NCBI GenBank assembly: GCA_024231025.1
Contig: JAAEQW010000341.1
Coordinates: 1 to 54,154, forward strand
Reading direction: 5' to 3'
DNA length: 54,154 nucleotides
DNA from: Candidatus Omnitrophota bacterium
GTDB taxonomy: Bacteria; Omnitrophota; Gorgyraeia; Duberdicusellales; 4484-171
Shown: positions 24,339-32,939 of the stretch, piece after piece
Position numbering within the stretch: the first letter of the stretch is position 1
How the letters are laid out: each line of letters starts with the position of its first letter
Made by a program: the position numbers and the translations under genes
The notes under the pieces: model-generated
Told to the model about the DNA's origin: nothing
Databases searched by the model: none
Seen by the model: only the letters and a program-made list of their open reading frames with translations

Positions 24339-25645
24339 CTAGAAAATCTTTTCCTGCCTCTAGTTTTATTCTTTTGTTGTTTCGCCCAAGGCATTGAACG
24401 TCTCTGATTTTTATCAGCAGGTTTACGACTAGCAGCTATCTTAGGGTTAGGCCTGCCCCCTCTAGGTGCGGGCCGTGCCGCAGCACCGGTAGCATCTTGT
24501 GCCAACTGAGAATGAAAAGGATGATTATGATCAACTCCTATCTCCAAACGAATCATGCGCTCAATTGCACGCAAACAATCCCGTTCTGGCGGCGAACAAA
24601 AAGAAACGGCATCACCACCGGCACTAGCTCGAGCTGTACGCCCAATGCGATGAACATAAGTTTCTGGGGTGTTTGGTAGATCATAATTAATTACGTGAGA
24701 AATCGAATCAACATCGATCCCTCGCGCCGCAATGTCTGTCGCAACCAAAACACGAATCTGACCCAACTTAAACTTAGCCAGCGCTTCAGTGCGCGCGCCC
24801 TGGCTTTTGTTGCCATGAATCGCAGTCGCGCTAACATTACGCGCTTGTAACTTTTTAACAACTCGATCGGCAGAATGTTTCATCTGCACGAAAACTAAAA
24901 CCCGGCTCCAATGCTCAGCCTCTAGAAGTTGCGCCAAAAGAGCATCTTTACGATTTTTCTCTACAAAAAATACCTTCTGCACAATGCGCTCTACCGCTGG
25001 TTTATCGGGAGTCACGCTAATGAAAACCGGTTCGTTTACAATTTTTTCTGAAAGCTTAACTACCTCCGGGGCCATCGTCGCCGAGAAAAAAAGAGTCTGT
25101 CGTTTTTTAGGAAGTCTAGCAACGATGCGCTTAACATCATTGATAAATCCCATATCAAGCATCCGATCGGCCTCGTCTAAAACAAAAATTTCAGTCTCAT
25201 CTAGTTTTATGTGACCCTGATTAGCCAAATCCAACAGGCGTCCGGGAGTAGCCACAACAATATCAACACCGCGCGAAACAGCACGCACCTGAGGAGTCTG
25301 CCCAACTCCACCAAAAACAACCGCACACGACCCCCTTAAATATTTTCCGTAATTTTTAACACTATCACCAATTTGTGCCGCTAACTCACGGGTGGGCGCT
25401 AAAATCAAAACTCGATTTTTTCCTCTCACTCGAGGGCGCGAGTTCTTTGTTAAATATTGCAAAATCGGTAAAACAAAGGCCGCAGTCTTTCCGGTGCCGG
25501 TTTGCGCACAACCAATAAGATCTCGCCGGTTGAGCAAATGTTGTATTACCTGTTCTTGTATTGGCGTAGGCGTATGATAGCCTCGGTCCGATACTGCTTG
25601 CTGCAGCTCAGGCATAAGTCGATTAAATGCTCCTCGTTTACTCAT
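24335..25645 (-). CDS. DEAD-box RNA helicase (RhlE-like), paralogue 1
   Basis: 436 residues. Q motif GYHTPTPIQEQVI, motif I AQTGTGKT, Ia PTRELA, II DEAD, III SAT, IV VLVFVQMK, V ARGID, VI HRIGRTAR in order; C-terminal 70 residues are Arg/Gly/Pro/Lys-rich (RGGRPNPK, RGRKRFSR), giving non-specific RNA contact as in RhlE. Overlaps rsmH by 4 bases. Its product probably remodels rRNA during ribosome assembly, which agrees with the RsmH neighbour. One of three DEAD-box genes within 6.5 kb. Confidence 0.94.
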   Translation of the reverse strand: MSKRGAFNRLMPELQQAVSDRGYHTPTPIQEQVIQHLLNRRDLIGCAQTGTGKTAAFVLPILQYLTKNSRPRVRGKNRVLILAPTRELAAQIGDSVKNYGKYLRGSCAVVFGGVGQTPQVRAVSRGVDIVVATPGRLLDLANQGHIKLDETEIFVLDEADRMLDMGFINDVKRIVARLPKKRQTLFFSATMAPEVVKLSEKIVNEPVFISVTPDKPAVERIVQKVFFVEKNRKDALLAQLLEAEHWSRVLVFVQMKHSADRVVKKLQARNVSATAIHGNKSQGARTEALAKFKLGQIRVLVATDIAARGIDVDSISHVINYDLPNTPETYVHRIGRTARASAGGDAVSFCSPPERDCLRAIERMIRLEIGVDHNHPFHSQLAQDATGAAARPAPRGGRPNPKIAASRKPADKNQRRSMPWAKQQKNKTRGRKRFSR

Positions 25646-25709
25646 ATACTCCCAAAGGGCAACCCGGAATAGCCCATGCTATCCCCTTTAGTGTCTACCC
25701 TATTTTTCT

Positions 25710-25964
25710 TTAAACAATCACCTTATATACTTTATCGTTGGCATGAACAGACTGGGCAACTTTTATGCCTACTTTATCCCCTTCTTTTGCCTCAGTCACG
25801 TTGTCAAACTCTATCCGCATCGATTCGATCTTTTGAGAAAAATCCGTCTGTTTCCCTTTGATGCAAATAGTGTCTCCTACTTTAAGCTCGCCGCTTAACT
25901 TAATCATTCCGACAGAAATCTTACCAAAGAAATGATCAACTACTCCAATCTCTTGCTCTTGCAT
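25710..25964 (-). CDS. Translation elongation factor-like beta-barrel protein
   Basis: 84 residues that match only the second (beta-barrel) domain of translational GTPases: VDHFFGKISVGMIKLSGELKVGD, ICIKGKQTDFSQKIESM, AKEGDKVGIKV. No GTPase domain. Stand-alone proteins of this type are annotated as elongation-factor-like, function unknown. Perfect ribosome site AAAGGAGG. Lies between two DEAD-box helicase genes on the same strand. Confidence 0.85.
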   Translation of the reverse strand: MQEQEIGVVDHFFGKISVGMIKLSGELKVGDTICIKGKQTDFSQKIESMRIEFDNVTEAKEGDKVGIKVAQSVHANDKVYKVIV

Positions 25965-26027
25965 ATCTGGCCTCCTTTTTTTAGTATTATATCGCGAAAA
26001 AACCCGCGAATAATTACAACAAGTTAA

Positions 26028-26090
26028 GGGGACATATTCTATAAGCAGGGATTGGAATTGTCAAATGAAAAGGTGTCTGCCTCTTTTAGC
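26028..26090. repeat. Repeat fragments at helicase 3' end
   Basis: TTAAGGGGACATATTCTATA (26026-26045) resembles the GGGGACA RAYT-end family. It is followed by AAAAGGTGTCTGCCTCTTTT (about 26068-26087), a member of the AAAAGGTG family that overlaps the last codons of the helicase at 26086. Confidence 0.5.
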
Positions 26091-27276
26091 GTTTTGGCGG
26101 TCTGCCCGCACGATTAGGGCGCGATGACTCGATAAACCTTTCAGAGCGAAGATCGGGATGATGGGAAATTGGAAGAACTGACTTGACCAGCTTTTCAATA
26201 TCTTGGATATCCCGTTTCTGATCAGGAGTTGCAAATGATATCGCATGGCCCCTCTTTCCTGCTCTTGCCGTACGGCCAATGCGATGAACATAATTTTCTG
26301 CGTCATGCGGTAAATCGTAATTAATTACCAACTGAATTCCGGTAACGTCAATTCCACGAGCAGCAACATCAGTAGCAACAAGAACCTTATATCTACCAGA
26401 CTTAAAACCTTCTAATGCTGCGCAACGCTGGCTCAAACTGCGATCGGAATGCATCTCAGCAGCGCTACACTTCATTTTGTGAATCTCGCGAACAACTTTA
26501 CTTGCCCCATGTTTAGTGCGAACAAATAAAAGAATCGGTCCACAATATTGGGCAAGCAGCTTACTTAATAATTTTGTTTTAGCCTCTTTTTTAATAATAA
26601 AAACCTCTTGAGTAACGCTGGCGGCCGTAGTCCCGGAAGGAGCAATCTCAACCCGAACCGGCAACTTCATCTGCTTATTAGCAATTTGAACAATTTCTTT
26701 CGGCATCGTGGCTGAAAAAAGCATTGTCTGCCTATTTTTTGGCAAGAAATTAAAAATCTGATTGATATCTTGCGCAAAACCCATATCTAACATCCGATCA
26801 GCTTCATCAAGGACGAGCATAACAACATTATCTAATAAAACATCCCCCTGCCAAACATGATCAATAAATCGACCGGGAGTGGCAATTACAATATTAGGAT
26901 TTTTACGTAAGGCCTGTATCTGACCATTCATTGGCACCCCACCAATAAGACAAGCCGTATCCATCTTAAATGCTCGGGCAAGCTTTTTAATCGCCTCGTC
27001 AATCTGAATCGCTAACTCTCGAGTCGGAGCAAGAATTAACCCTCTGCCCTTACTACCAGCAAGACGCTGAACCATTGGTATAGCAAAAGAATGAGTCTTG
27101 CCAGTACCGGTTTGAGCAATACCAATAATATCTTTGCTCTGAATTGCTAAAGGAATAGTCTGGTACTGAATCGGTGTTGGCACCTTAAACTTTAATCGTT
27201 TAAGAATATCAAGCAGTTTAGGAGCAATACCTAATCCGTAAAAGTCAGGCTGTGGTTTAAGATTATTTTTATCCAT
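26086..27276 (-). CDS. DEAD-box RNA helicase (RhlE-like), paralogue 2
   Basis: 396 residues with all core motifs: VPTPIQYQTIP Q motif, AQTGTGKT, PTRELA, GG, TPGR, DEAD, SAT, ARGID, HRIGRTAR. Short basic tail (RPNRAGRPPKR) whose last codons lie in a dispersed repeat. Starts 9 bases after the stop of the archaemetzincin-like gene and reads the same way. Weak ribosome site. RNA unwinding in ribosome assembly or cold adaptation is likely; the specific substrate is unknown. Confidence 0.94.
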   Translation of the reverse strand: MDKNNLKPQPDFYGLGIAPKLLDILKRLKFKVPTPIQYQTIPLAIQSKDIIGIAQTGTGKTHSFAIPMVQRLAGSKGRGLILAPTRELAIQIDEAIKKLARAFKMDTACLIGGVPMNGQIQALRKNPNIVIATPGRFIDHVWQGDVLLDNVVMLVLDEADRMLDMGFAQDINQIFNFLPKNRQTMLFSATMPKEIVQIANKQMKLPVRVEIAPSGTTAASVTQEVFIIKKEAKTKLLSKLLAQYCGPILLFVRTKHGASKVVREIHKMKCSAAEMHSDRSLSQRCAALEGFKSGRYKVLVATDVAARGIDVTGIQLVINYDLPHDAENYVHRIGRTARAGKRGHAISFATPDQKRDIQDIEKLVKSVLPISHHPDLRSERFIESSRPNRAGRPPKR

Positions 27277-27285
27277 TTATATGAT

Positions 27286-29352
27286 TTATAGTTTGTTCAT
27301 TTTATGTGTATCTTTTAAAGCTTTAAATCTTTCTACATCCTCCCGACTCCAAGGAAAATCGCCCAACATGCTAAGCTTATGCAACATTTTATCTCTTCTT
27401 GTTTTGCACTGCGTACAAAGGGAAAACTTTTTACGAGCGAACTCGGCAAAACTATGAGGATAGCTACGCGCACATAGTGGCGTTGAACAACGCAGCAACC
27501 CTAATGAAAACCCTGCAGTCGATAAAGCCTGTGTGGCAAGTCTCTTAAAAAGCATTCGACGATCGGGATTGTCAGACTGGAAACGTGCAAAAGAAATAAT
27601 ACCCATCTGCCATTTTGCGCTAGTCGTACCAAAAACAAAGTTAATCCCCTCATCAGTTATATCATGACTAGTAACTACAATTAGCGTATGAGCTAGTGGC
27701 TCAGAGAGTAGTTTTTTGTAATCTCGATGCAGTTGAGAAAAAAGCGGTTGAACAAAATATTGCCGCCGAGATTTGCTATAACCAGGTAACGGTCCTTTTG
27801 TATTATCTAAAAGTTCAAAACGAACACCATAGATGTACTGTAAAAAAACTCTTAGATCTTCAAGCATTTCTTTGTCTTCTACACCAAACGGCAAAAGATA
27901 AACAGAAACCGGTTTATAAGTAAAATCTCTTTCGTTGTTAAGAGGCGTCAAAGCAACTTGAGCTGCGTCAACCTTCTTCATTGTCGCTAATCTCATTTTT
28001 GCCTTAGACCATAAAACAGGATTAGGATTAAGCTCTAATACTTGCTGCATACGCTCTTTGGCCTGGAGGTGTTGATCAAGACCTGAATGCGCCATAGCTA
28101 TTTCATATACAACATCAGCACGAAAAGGGTTAATCGATAATGCTCTTTCAAAAAAGATAATTGCCCGATCGAAATCTTTTTCTACGTAATAAATTCGTGC
28201 TAAAGCAATGATATCTTCAACTTCTCCTCGCTTTGCCACGTCATTGGACCTCTCAATTTGCTCCAACTTTACAATAAGTTGCACTTTACGTTCCTGATCA
28301 GGTTGAGCCAATCCGGGTAAACGTGCAATATTCTTTTCGGATACGCTAATAGATTTTATATCCATTTCTCCCAACGCAGGATCTTTCTGAAAAACTATCT
28401 TTCTAAAACCGCGCGCTTTAAAAATCTCCTCAATCATTATCATTGATCTTTTTGTTTCTATTGAGTTAGTGTCAACTCCTTCTAAAACAACAACCGCAAG
28501 ATCTTTAGATCCGCTATGTTCTTTGGCTATATCTGATAAATCCTGCAGGGAAATTTTTTTCTTATTCTTATCTACTACAAATTTTCCACCTAGAGCATTC
28601 ACTATTCTTTCTATATGTTTATGCTCAGGTGCATTTGATCTTTCCTCAATATTTACAAGAAAAATGTTTTCCAATCCCCTAAACTCTAAAAAAATATCTG
28701 CGTCTTGACGCTGACCAATCACTTCAAGCAACTCTTTGGCTTGGGCATGATCCGGAAATTCATCAAGCACCTGTTGTAACATTTCTTGGGCTTGCTTTAT
28801 TTTGCCCATAGTAAAATAATAATATGCTGCAAGAAAAGGCTGCGGGTAATGCTTCACTTGATAGGCGCTAAGGCTTTCATGCAAAATACTATCTATTTCT
28901 TTTCGCAACTCTTCGTGCCCTGGCTCCGAATAGTACCCATATAAATACATCCCCAGTTCATCAACATAAAACCCAAAATCAGGGGAAATTCGCTGATTAG
29001 TAAGTGCATCATGTGCCCATTCGGTGAAATACAGTTCTAAAGAAAATTTCGCATCAGAATAAGTAATCGTTGCCAATTCCCATGGTGCGCAATAACCAAA
29101 ACATTTTTTGCGATCCTTGCGGTGACCAATTCTGAAATGTTCATCATTAAAACTTCCTAACGCAGAGTATCTTTCGCGCAGATCATAAATTCCGTTATAA
29201 ACATCACTCATAATCCGGTTGGTCTGCTGCAGCATTTCATCGGGAGTGACATTTCCGTATTTAGCATCGGCCTGCAAGCATACGGTAAGACCTACCGCAA
29301 AAATGATGAAAAATAATATTCGTATTCGGAAGAAACGATTTTTACTTATCAT
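27286..29352 (-). CDS. Exported TPR protein with degenerate archaemetzincin domain
   Basis: 688 residues from ATG 29352, chosen because MISKNRFFRIRILFFIIFAVGL... is a proper signal peptide (cut near QADA). The open frame extends 18 codons further into a transposase remnant (29353-29406) that has its own promoter and ATG, so a longer product is possible. TPR units near 170-215 and 395-470. From about 480 the sequence follows archaemetzincin: VYLLPFGVED, RRQYFVQPL, INFVFGTTSA, GIISFARF, then C-x4-C (CSTPLC) and CTQC. The protease motif HExxHxxGxxH is replaced by TQALSTAGFSL, so it should be catalytically dead. Likely a binding module or pseudo-enzyme in the periplasm. Confidence 0.82.
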   Translation of the reverse strand: MISKNRFFRIRILFFIIFAVGLTVCLQADAKYGNVTPDEMLQQTNRIMSDVYNGIYDLRERYSALGSFNDEHFRIGHRKDRKKCFGYCAPWELATITYSDAKFSLELYFTEWAHDALTNQRISPDFGFYVDELGMYLYGYYSEPGHEELRKEIDSILHESLSAYQVKHYPQPFLAAYYYFTMGKIKQAQEMLQQVLDEFPDHAQAKELLEVIGQRQDADIFLEFRGLENIFLVNIEERSNAPEHKHIERIVNALGGKFVVDKNKKKISLQDLSDIAKEHSGSKDLAVVVLEGVDTNSIETKRSMIMIEEIFKARGFRKIVFQKDPALGEMDIKSISVSEKNIARLPGLAQPDQERKVQLIVKLEQIERSNDVAKRGEVEDIIALARIYYVEKDFDRAIIFFERALSINPFRADVVYEIAMAHSGLDQHLQAKERMQQVLELNPNPVLWSKAKMRLATMKKVDAAQVALTPLNNERDFTYKPVSVYLLPFGVEDKEMLEDLRVFLQYIYGVRFELLDNTKGPLPGYSKSRRQYFVQPLFSQLHRDYKKLLSEPLAHTLIVVTSHDITDEGINFVFGTTSAKWQMGIISFARFQSDNPDRRMLFKRLATQALSTAGFSLGLLRCSTPLCARSYPHSFAEFARKKFSLCTQCKTRRDKMLHKLSMLGDFPWSREDVERFKALKDTHKMNKL

Positions 29353-29406
29353 TTTGGTTAAGTGGTGAGCTATATTTGGTATAACTAGTCTGGCTTGCCT
29401 TGGCAT
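29353..29406 (-). pseudogene. RAYT transposase 5' remnant fused in frame to next gene
   Basis: Eighteen codons, MPRQARLVIPNIAHHLTK, the standard N-terminus of a RAYT, joined in frame to the Met of the exported TPR gene. Homology stops exactly before the Gln-Arg-Gly-Asn that usually follows. No ribosome site, but an intact transposase-type promoter sits 6 bases upstream of the ATG. Confidence 0.82.
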
Positions 29407-29412
29407 GCGTAT

Positions 29413-29440
29413 ATTCTAATACTAGCTTACTGCTTGTCAA
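29413..29440 (-). promoter_or_regulatory. RAYT-derived promoter, now upstream of TPR/archaemetzincin gene
   Basis: TTGACA (29440-29435), 16-base spacer, TAGAAT (29418-29413), 6 bases to ATG 29406. Same -35, spacer length, -10 and ATG distance as the promoter of the intact RAYT at 49751-49778, although the spacer sequence differs. Confidence 0.75.
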
Positions 29441-29441
29441 C

Positions 29442-29484
29442 AAAAAGGTGCCTGTTTGCCCCGTTTTACGGGGTCCTCTTTTTT
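29442..29484. repeat. AAAAGGTG...CCCCG-TTTTA-CGGGG...CTCTTTT repeat
   Basis: Imperfect inverted element with a CCCCG/CGGGG stem (29459-29473). It abuts the transposase-type promoter exactly where the terminal repeat sits in the intact RAYT, so it is probably the end of that transposon family. It also forms the last codons (KKRTP) of the helicase at 29466. Relatives at 26068, 30721, 32808, 35287, 48130. Confidence 0.75.
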
Positions 29485-30704
29485 CTCTTCTTTTCGGCCT
29501 TGAATCTCTCTTCTTCCTCAATCAAGCTCTTCCAGTCGTGTTCACCGCTGGCAGGGGATATAACCGCGGAATAATCTTTTTTGCTAACCTTGATGACTTC
29601 TATTTCTTTATTTAGAAATCCCTGTATCTCATCAAGCAACTGACGCTCTTCTTTACTGCAAAATGAAATGGCGATACCCTTATTAAATCCTCTACCGGTA
29701 CGACCGACCCTGTGAACATAATTCTCTGTTTTTACTGGCAGATCATAGTTGATAACATATTCAATATCGACAACGTTGATCCCGCGAGCGCTAATATCGG
29801 TAGCGATCAAAAGTTTGCATTGGCTTTCTTTAAACTTTTTCATTACTTCAGTTCGTTTATCCTGCTCTTTATCCCCATGGATCTCCAAAGAATCAATGCC
29901 TACTCTCCCCATGGCAGCGGCCACTCTGACAGCCCGAACTTTTGTCCGAACAAAAACTATCATCTTGCTTGCCGGATTATCTTTAATAAACTGTTCCAGA
30001 AAAAACCTCTTATCATCCATTTCAACAAACATCACATAGTGGGTTACATTTTTAGATACTGGATCCTTAGGTGATATTTGAATACGTATGGCATTACTTC
30101 TTACCTGTGAATAGGCCAGCTTTTTTATCTTATCACTTATCGTTGCTGAGAAAAAAAGTGTCTGATGTTTTCGTGCCAGCATCTTCTTAACATATTTGAT
30201 ATCCTCGATAAACCCCAGCTCCAGCATATGGTCAGCCTCATCAAGAACCAAAAATTCAACATAGTTTAAACTAATATATTCTTGATTTATTAAATCAAAC
30301 ATCCTCCCCGGTGTTGTGATCAAAATGTCGACTCCGCTTATAAGTCTATCGATCTGTTTATCCTGATCTACCCCACCACACAAAGCGAAACTCTTAACCT
30401 TGGTATGCTTGGAAAGACTAGCGAAAACTTCTCCGATCTGCAAAGCCAACTCGCGAGTAGGCACCATGACAACGCACCTTATGCCACACCAGCGCTTACT
30501 GCGCTTAGTAGAATGTATCATATTAATAATAGGTATAGCAAAGGCAGCAGTTTTACCAGTACCGGTCTGGGCAACAGCCAGCACGTCTTCGCCCTTAAGG
30601 ATTGAGGGCATTGCCTTAAACTGGATATCCGTAGGCTTAATAAACCCTAATTTAGCTAGGTTTTTCTTTATATCGTCGGAAATATGGTATTTTTCAAATT
30701 TCAT
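29466..30704 (-). CDS. DEAD-box RNA helicase, paralogue 3
   Basis: 412 residues with the full motif series: KPTDIQFKAMP, AQTGTGKT, PTRELA, TPGR, DEAD, SAT, VFVRTK, ARGIN (V in place of the usual ARGID), HRVGRTGR. Short charged tail EEERFKAEKKRKKRTP ending inside a repeat. More diverged from the other two DEAD-box genes than they are from each other. CspA, RRM protein and three helicases within 25 kb point to heavy investment in RNA remodelling. Confidence 0.94.
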   Translation of the reverse strand: MKFEKYHISDDIKKNLAKLGFIKPTDIQFKAMPSILKGEDVLAVAQTGTGKTAAFAIPIINMIHSTKRSKRWCGIRCVVMVPTRELALQIGEVFASLSKHTKVKSFALCGGVDQDKQIDRLISGVDILITTPGRMFDLINQEYISLNYVEFLVLDEADHMLELGFIEDIKYVKKMLARKHQTLFFSATISDKIKKLAYSQVRSNAIRIQISPKDPVSKNVTHYVMFVEMDDKRFFLEQFIKDNPASKMIVFVRTKVRAVRVAAAMGRVGIDSLEIHGDKEQDKRTEVMKKFKESQCKLLIATDISARGINVVDIEYVINYDLPVKTENYVHRVGRTGRGFNKGIAISFCSKEERQLLDEIQGFLNKEIEVIKVSKKDYSAVISPASGEHDWKSLIEEEERFKAEKKRKKRTP

Positions 30705-30719
30705 GTGTTATATACTACC

Positions 30720-30750
30720 ACAAAAAAAAGAGGACAAACACCTTTTTGTA
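30720..30750. repeat. Inverted AAAAAGAGG...CCTTTTTG element
   Basis: AAAAAAGAGGACAAACACCT then TTTTG: a reverse-orientation, shortened member of the AAAAGGTG family just upstream of the helicase at 29466. The remaining 30751-30823 shows nothing recognisable. Confidence 0.55.
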
Positions 30751-30823
30751 GCGGGTAATTGGGATTGGTGTACCATCGTTGAATCAACTGGATCAAATAG
30801 AGATTTAGTTTTAATCATGCCGG

Positions 30824-31084
30824 CTACTTACGCTTGGCGGCAATTCGGCTTTGCTTCTTTTTCCGGCGCCTTAGGGCCTTTAAGTAAAACAATTCAACTT
30901 TCTTACGTGCCCAAGGAGTTTTTCTTAAAAACTTTAAGCTTGAGCTTAAACTAGGATCATTTGTAAAACAGCAAATATTAATATTTTCGCCCATTCTCTC
31001 CCAACCATGCCACTCCTCCAGGTCAGTAAGAATCATCTTTAAGGTAACGCCATGTAGTGGATCTTTGTTATTTATTTCTGACAT
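30824..31084 (-). CDS. VF530 family DNA-binding protein
   Basis: 86 residues. [22 protein letters not shown] and [21 protein letters not shown] are the signature segments of the VF530 family (DUF2132), small proteins with a SAP-like helical fold implicated in DNA binding. C-terminal tail is basic ([15 protein letters not shown]), longer than usual. Divergent genes are absent; the Pif1-like gene lies 63 bases upstream on the same strand. Confidence 0.92.
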   Translation of the reverse strand: MSEINNKDPLHGVTLKMILTDLEEWHGWERMGENINICCFTNDPSLSSSLKFLRKTPWARKKVELFYLKALRRRKKKQSRIAAKRK

Positions 31085-31147
31085 ATTGATAGATATTATG
31101 AATTCATTGGAAAGAGATAAATGTTCTGCCCTCGGAACTCCTCATGG

Positions 31148-32482
31148 CTATGTGTGTTTCGATGCGGGTTTGGCAAGATCAAACTTGAGAAATTTATCTC
31201 TAAAATTCTTTATTCTGTCGTCAAAAACTATATCGCTGGATCGAATAGGCCTTTGGAGATATATACCATCTAGGGTTCTACACCTACTTAAGGCCACATA
31301 AACCTGACCATGAGCAAAAGCTTTACGCCCTAAATCTATGGCTACTCTGTCAAAAGTCTTACCTTGGCTTTTATGAATAGTAATCGCCCAGGCTAACTTT
31401 ATAGGATATTGCTCAAACGTACCGATAGATTTTCCTTCTATTTTCTTTTTCTCTTCATTATAGCAGTAGGCAATGTTTTCCCACATTTCCATATGAACAT
31501 CATAGGTATCGTCTTTGATCCTTACCTTTATAGAGTTTCTTCCTAACTTCGCTATCTGGGCGAGAGTGCCGTTTACCCATCTTTTCTTTGAATCATTCCT
31601 CAACATCATTATCTGCGCTCCTTCTTTTAGACGCAGACTATCATCAGCTGGGTATTGTCTCTCTTTAAAATCACCTGAGACTTCGGATTCATACTCAAAA
31701 AGTCTTGCATGTAACTTATTCAAGTGATATTCATTTATTTGCTGAGCGACTCTGTTAGTTGTAGTAAGGGTTATGTAATTCTCCCCTTGAGGAAGTTCTA
31801 CCGTTACCCTTTTATTCATTAGTTGCAAGTCGACTTCGGTAAGTTGGTCATATTTAACCTTGTTTAAAAGCGATATAAAATCACCATCTTCCTGTCTATA
31901 AATTTTGTCTAATTCAATATATTTGAGCACGATTTTATCAAATATTTTTGCTGAAAAAAAGTATTGGCTACCATAGTGATAATTATAGTAATCTTGCAAC
32001 TCTTTACTAATAACTACTGGCGGTAATTGAAATAAATCACCGAAAAATATTACTTGAACTCCGCCAAAGGGAAGATCTATCTTGCGATTAAGACGCAAAG
32101 AAGAATCAATAGCATCCATAATATCAGCTGACACCATAGAGACTTCATCTAAAACAAGCGTGTCCATCTCTTTAAAAACATCCTGTTTCCCATATACCCG
32201 GCGAATATTTTCTTCTTGAATAAATTTGGGCGGAAACCTAAAGAACGAATGGATTGTTTGGCCTTTGATGTCAACAGCCGATACCCCCGTAGAAGCAACC
32301 ACAACAACGTTTTTCTTGCTAGTTTCTTTAAAATACCTTAAAAGCGTTGACTTACCCGAACCAGCGCTACCAGTAATAAAAAAACAATCTTTTGTATCTT
32401 CAAGCAAACGGCAGATTTCCCCAAAATCTCCACTTACATCTACATCCAATAAATCAATCTTAAAATCAGTCAACTCACTCAC
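31148..32482 (-). CDS. Pif1/RecD-like superfamily 1B DNA helicase
   Basis: 444 residues, GTG start at 32482 after AAGGTAAT. Walker A GSAGSGKST (about 39-47), PIF1 motif region ASTGVSAVDIKGQTIHSFF, Walker B LVLDEVSMV, GDLFQLPPV, and the C-terminal UvrD-like segment LAWAITIHKSQGKTFDRVAIDLG then VYVALSRCRTLDGIYL. Pif1-type helicases move 5' to 3' and resolve G-quadruplexes and replication blocks. Sits beside a DNA-binding VF530 gene. Confidence 0.93.
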   Translation of the reverse strand: MSELTDFKIDLLDVDVSGDFGEICRLLEDTKDCFFITGSAGSGKSTLLRYFKETSKKNVVVVASTGVSAVDIKGQTIHSFFRFPPKFIQEENIRRVYGKQDVFKEMDTLVLDEVSMVSADIMDAIDSSLRLNRKIDLPFGGVQVIFFGDLFQLPPVVISKELQDYYNYHYGSQYFFSAKIFDKIVLKYIELDKIYRQEDGDFISLLNKVKYDQLTEVDLQLMNKRVTVELPQGENYITLTTTNRVAQQINEYHLNKLHARLFEYESEVSGDFKERQYPADDSLRLKEGAQIMMLRNDSKKRWVNGTLAQIAKLGRNSIKVRIKDDTYDVHMEMWENIAYCYNEEKKKIEGKSIGTFEQYPIKLAWAITIHKSQGKTFDRVAIDLGRKAFAHGQVYVALSRCRTLDGIYLQRPIRSSDIVFDDRIKNFRDKFLKFDLAKPASKHT

Positions 32483-32549
32483 CGTTTTATTACCTTTTTT
32501 TTATTTTAAAAATTCGAAGGACAGCTCACTTAATCATTTTATACTTATC

Positions 32550-32672
32550 CTATTGCGCCAATGCCTTTATCAAATTTAAAACAAAATAAACCAAAAAATA
32601 TAATACTAATCCAGTTAGTACTACTGTTTTTATAATTTTATCCTGACGTTTTTTCCTATCCTTCTTTTTCAT
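32550..32672 (-). CDS. 40-residue basic single-pass membrane peptide
   Basis: From ATG 32672: a Lys/Arg-rich start (MKKKDRKKRQDKIIK) followed by one transmembrane helix (TVVLTGLVLYFLVYFVLNLI). A longer frame to 32783 crosses a hairpin and is unlikely. A TACAAT element lies 9 bases before the ATG. No family known; small proteins of this shape are common in Gram-negative genomes. It lies 67 bases upstream of the Pif1-like gene. Confidence 0.5.
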   Translation of the reverse strand: MKKKDRKKRQDKIIKTVVLTGLVLYFLVYFVLNLIKALAQ

Positions 32673-32701
32673 CTTTGTTATTGTACCATAAAATCGCAAA
32701 A

Positions 32702-32718
32702 CCCAGCATTTTGCTGGG
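32702..32718. terminator. Hairpin, weak terminator
   Basis: CCCAGCA-TTT-TGCTGGG stem with only four Ts on the minus strand. Lies between the small membrane peptide and the repeat at 32808; polarity uncertain. Confidence 0.4.
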
Positions 32719-32807
32719 CTTAAATAAGAGAACCAAATCTCGACTTTGCTACATATTGAAGGAAAATGGGAACAGAAAAACAACAGAATCGGACCCGAAA
32801 AACGAGA

Positions 32808-32850
32808 AAAGACATCTGTTTACCCCGCTTTACGGGGTCCCCTTTTATAG
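32808..32850. repeat. CCCCG-CTTTA-CGGGG repeat of the AAAAGGTG family
   Basis: GACATCTGTTTACCCCG, CTTTA, CGGGGTCCCCTTTTATAG: same layout and stem as at 29442-29484 and 35287-35327, located before the radical SAM gene. Confidence 0.7.
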
Positions 32851-32905
32851 CTGTAGATTTTATTTAGAAATCTAAGTTTCATTTAATGCCCATTCAAAAG
32901 ACATA

Positions 32906-32933
32906 TTGTTTCCTGCCTCCCTTCGTGTATAAT
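32906..32933 (+). promoter_or_regulatory. Promoter of radical SAM gene, leaderless start
   Basis: TTGTTT (32906-32911), 16-base spacer, perfect TATAAT (32928-32933), six bases to the GTG at 32940. Predicted transcription start coincides with the start codon. Confidence 0.65.
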
Positions 32934-32939
32934 ACATCC

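Noticed and set aside
26061..26306. Basic ORF overlapping helicase 2
   Set aside because: Out-of-frame shadow of the helicase gene without ribosome site.
32886..32939. ATG 32886 as start of the radical SAM gene
   Set aside because: A consensus promoter (TTGTTT-16-TATAAT) lies inside that extension.
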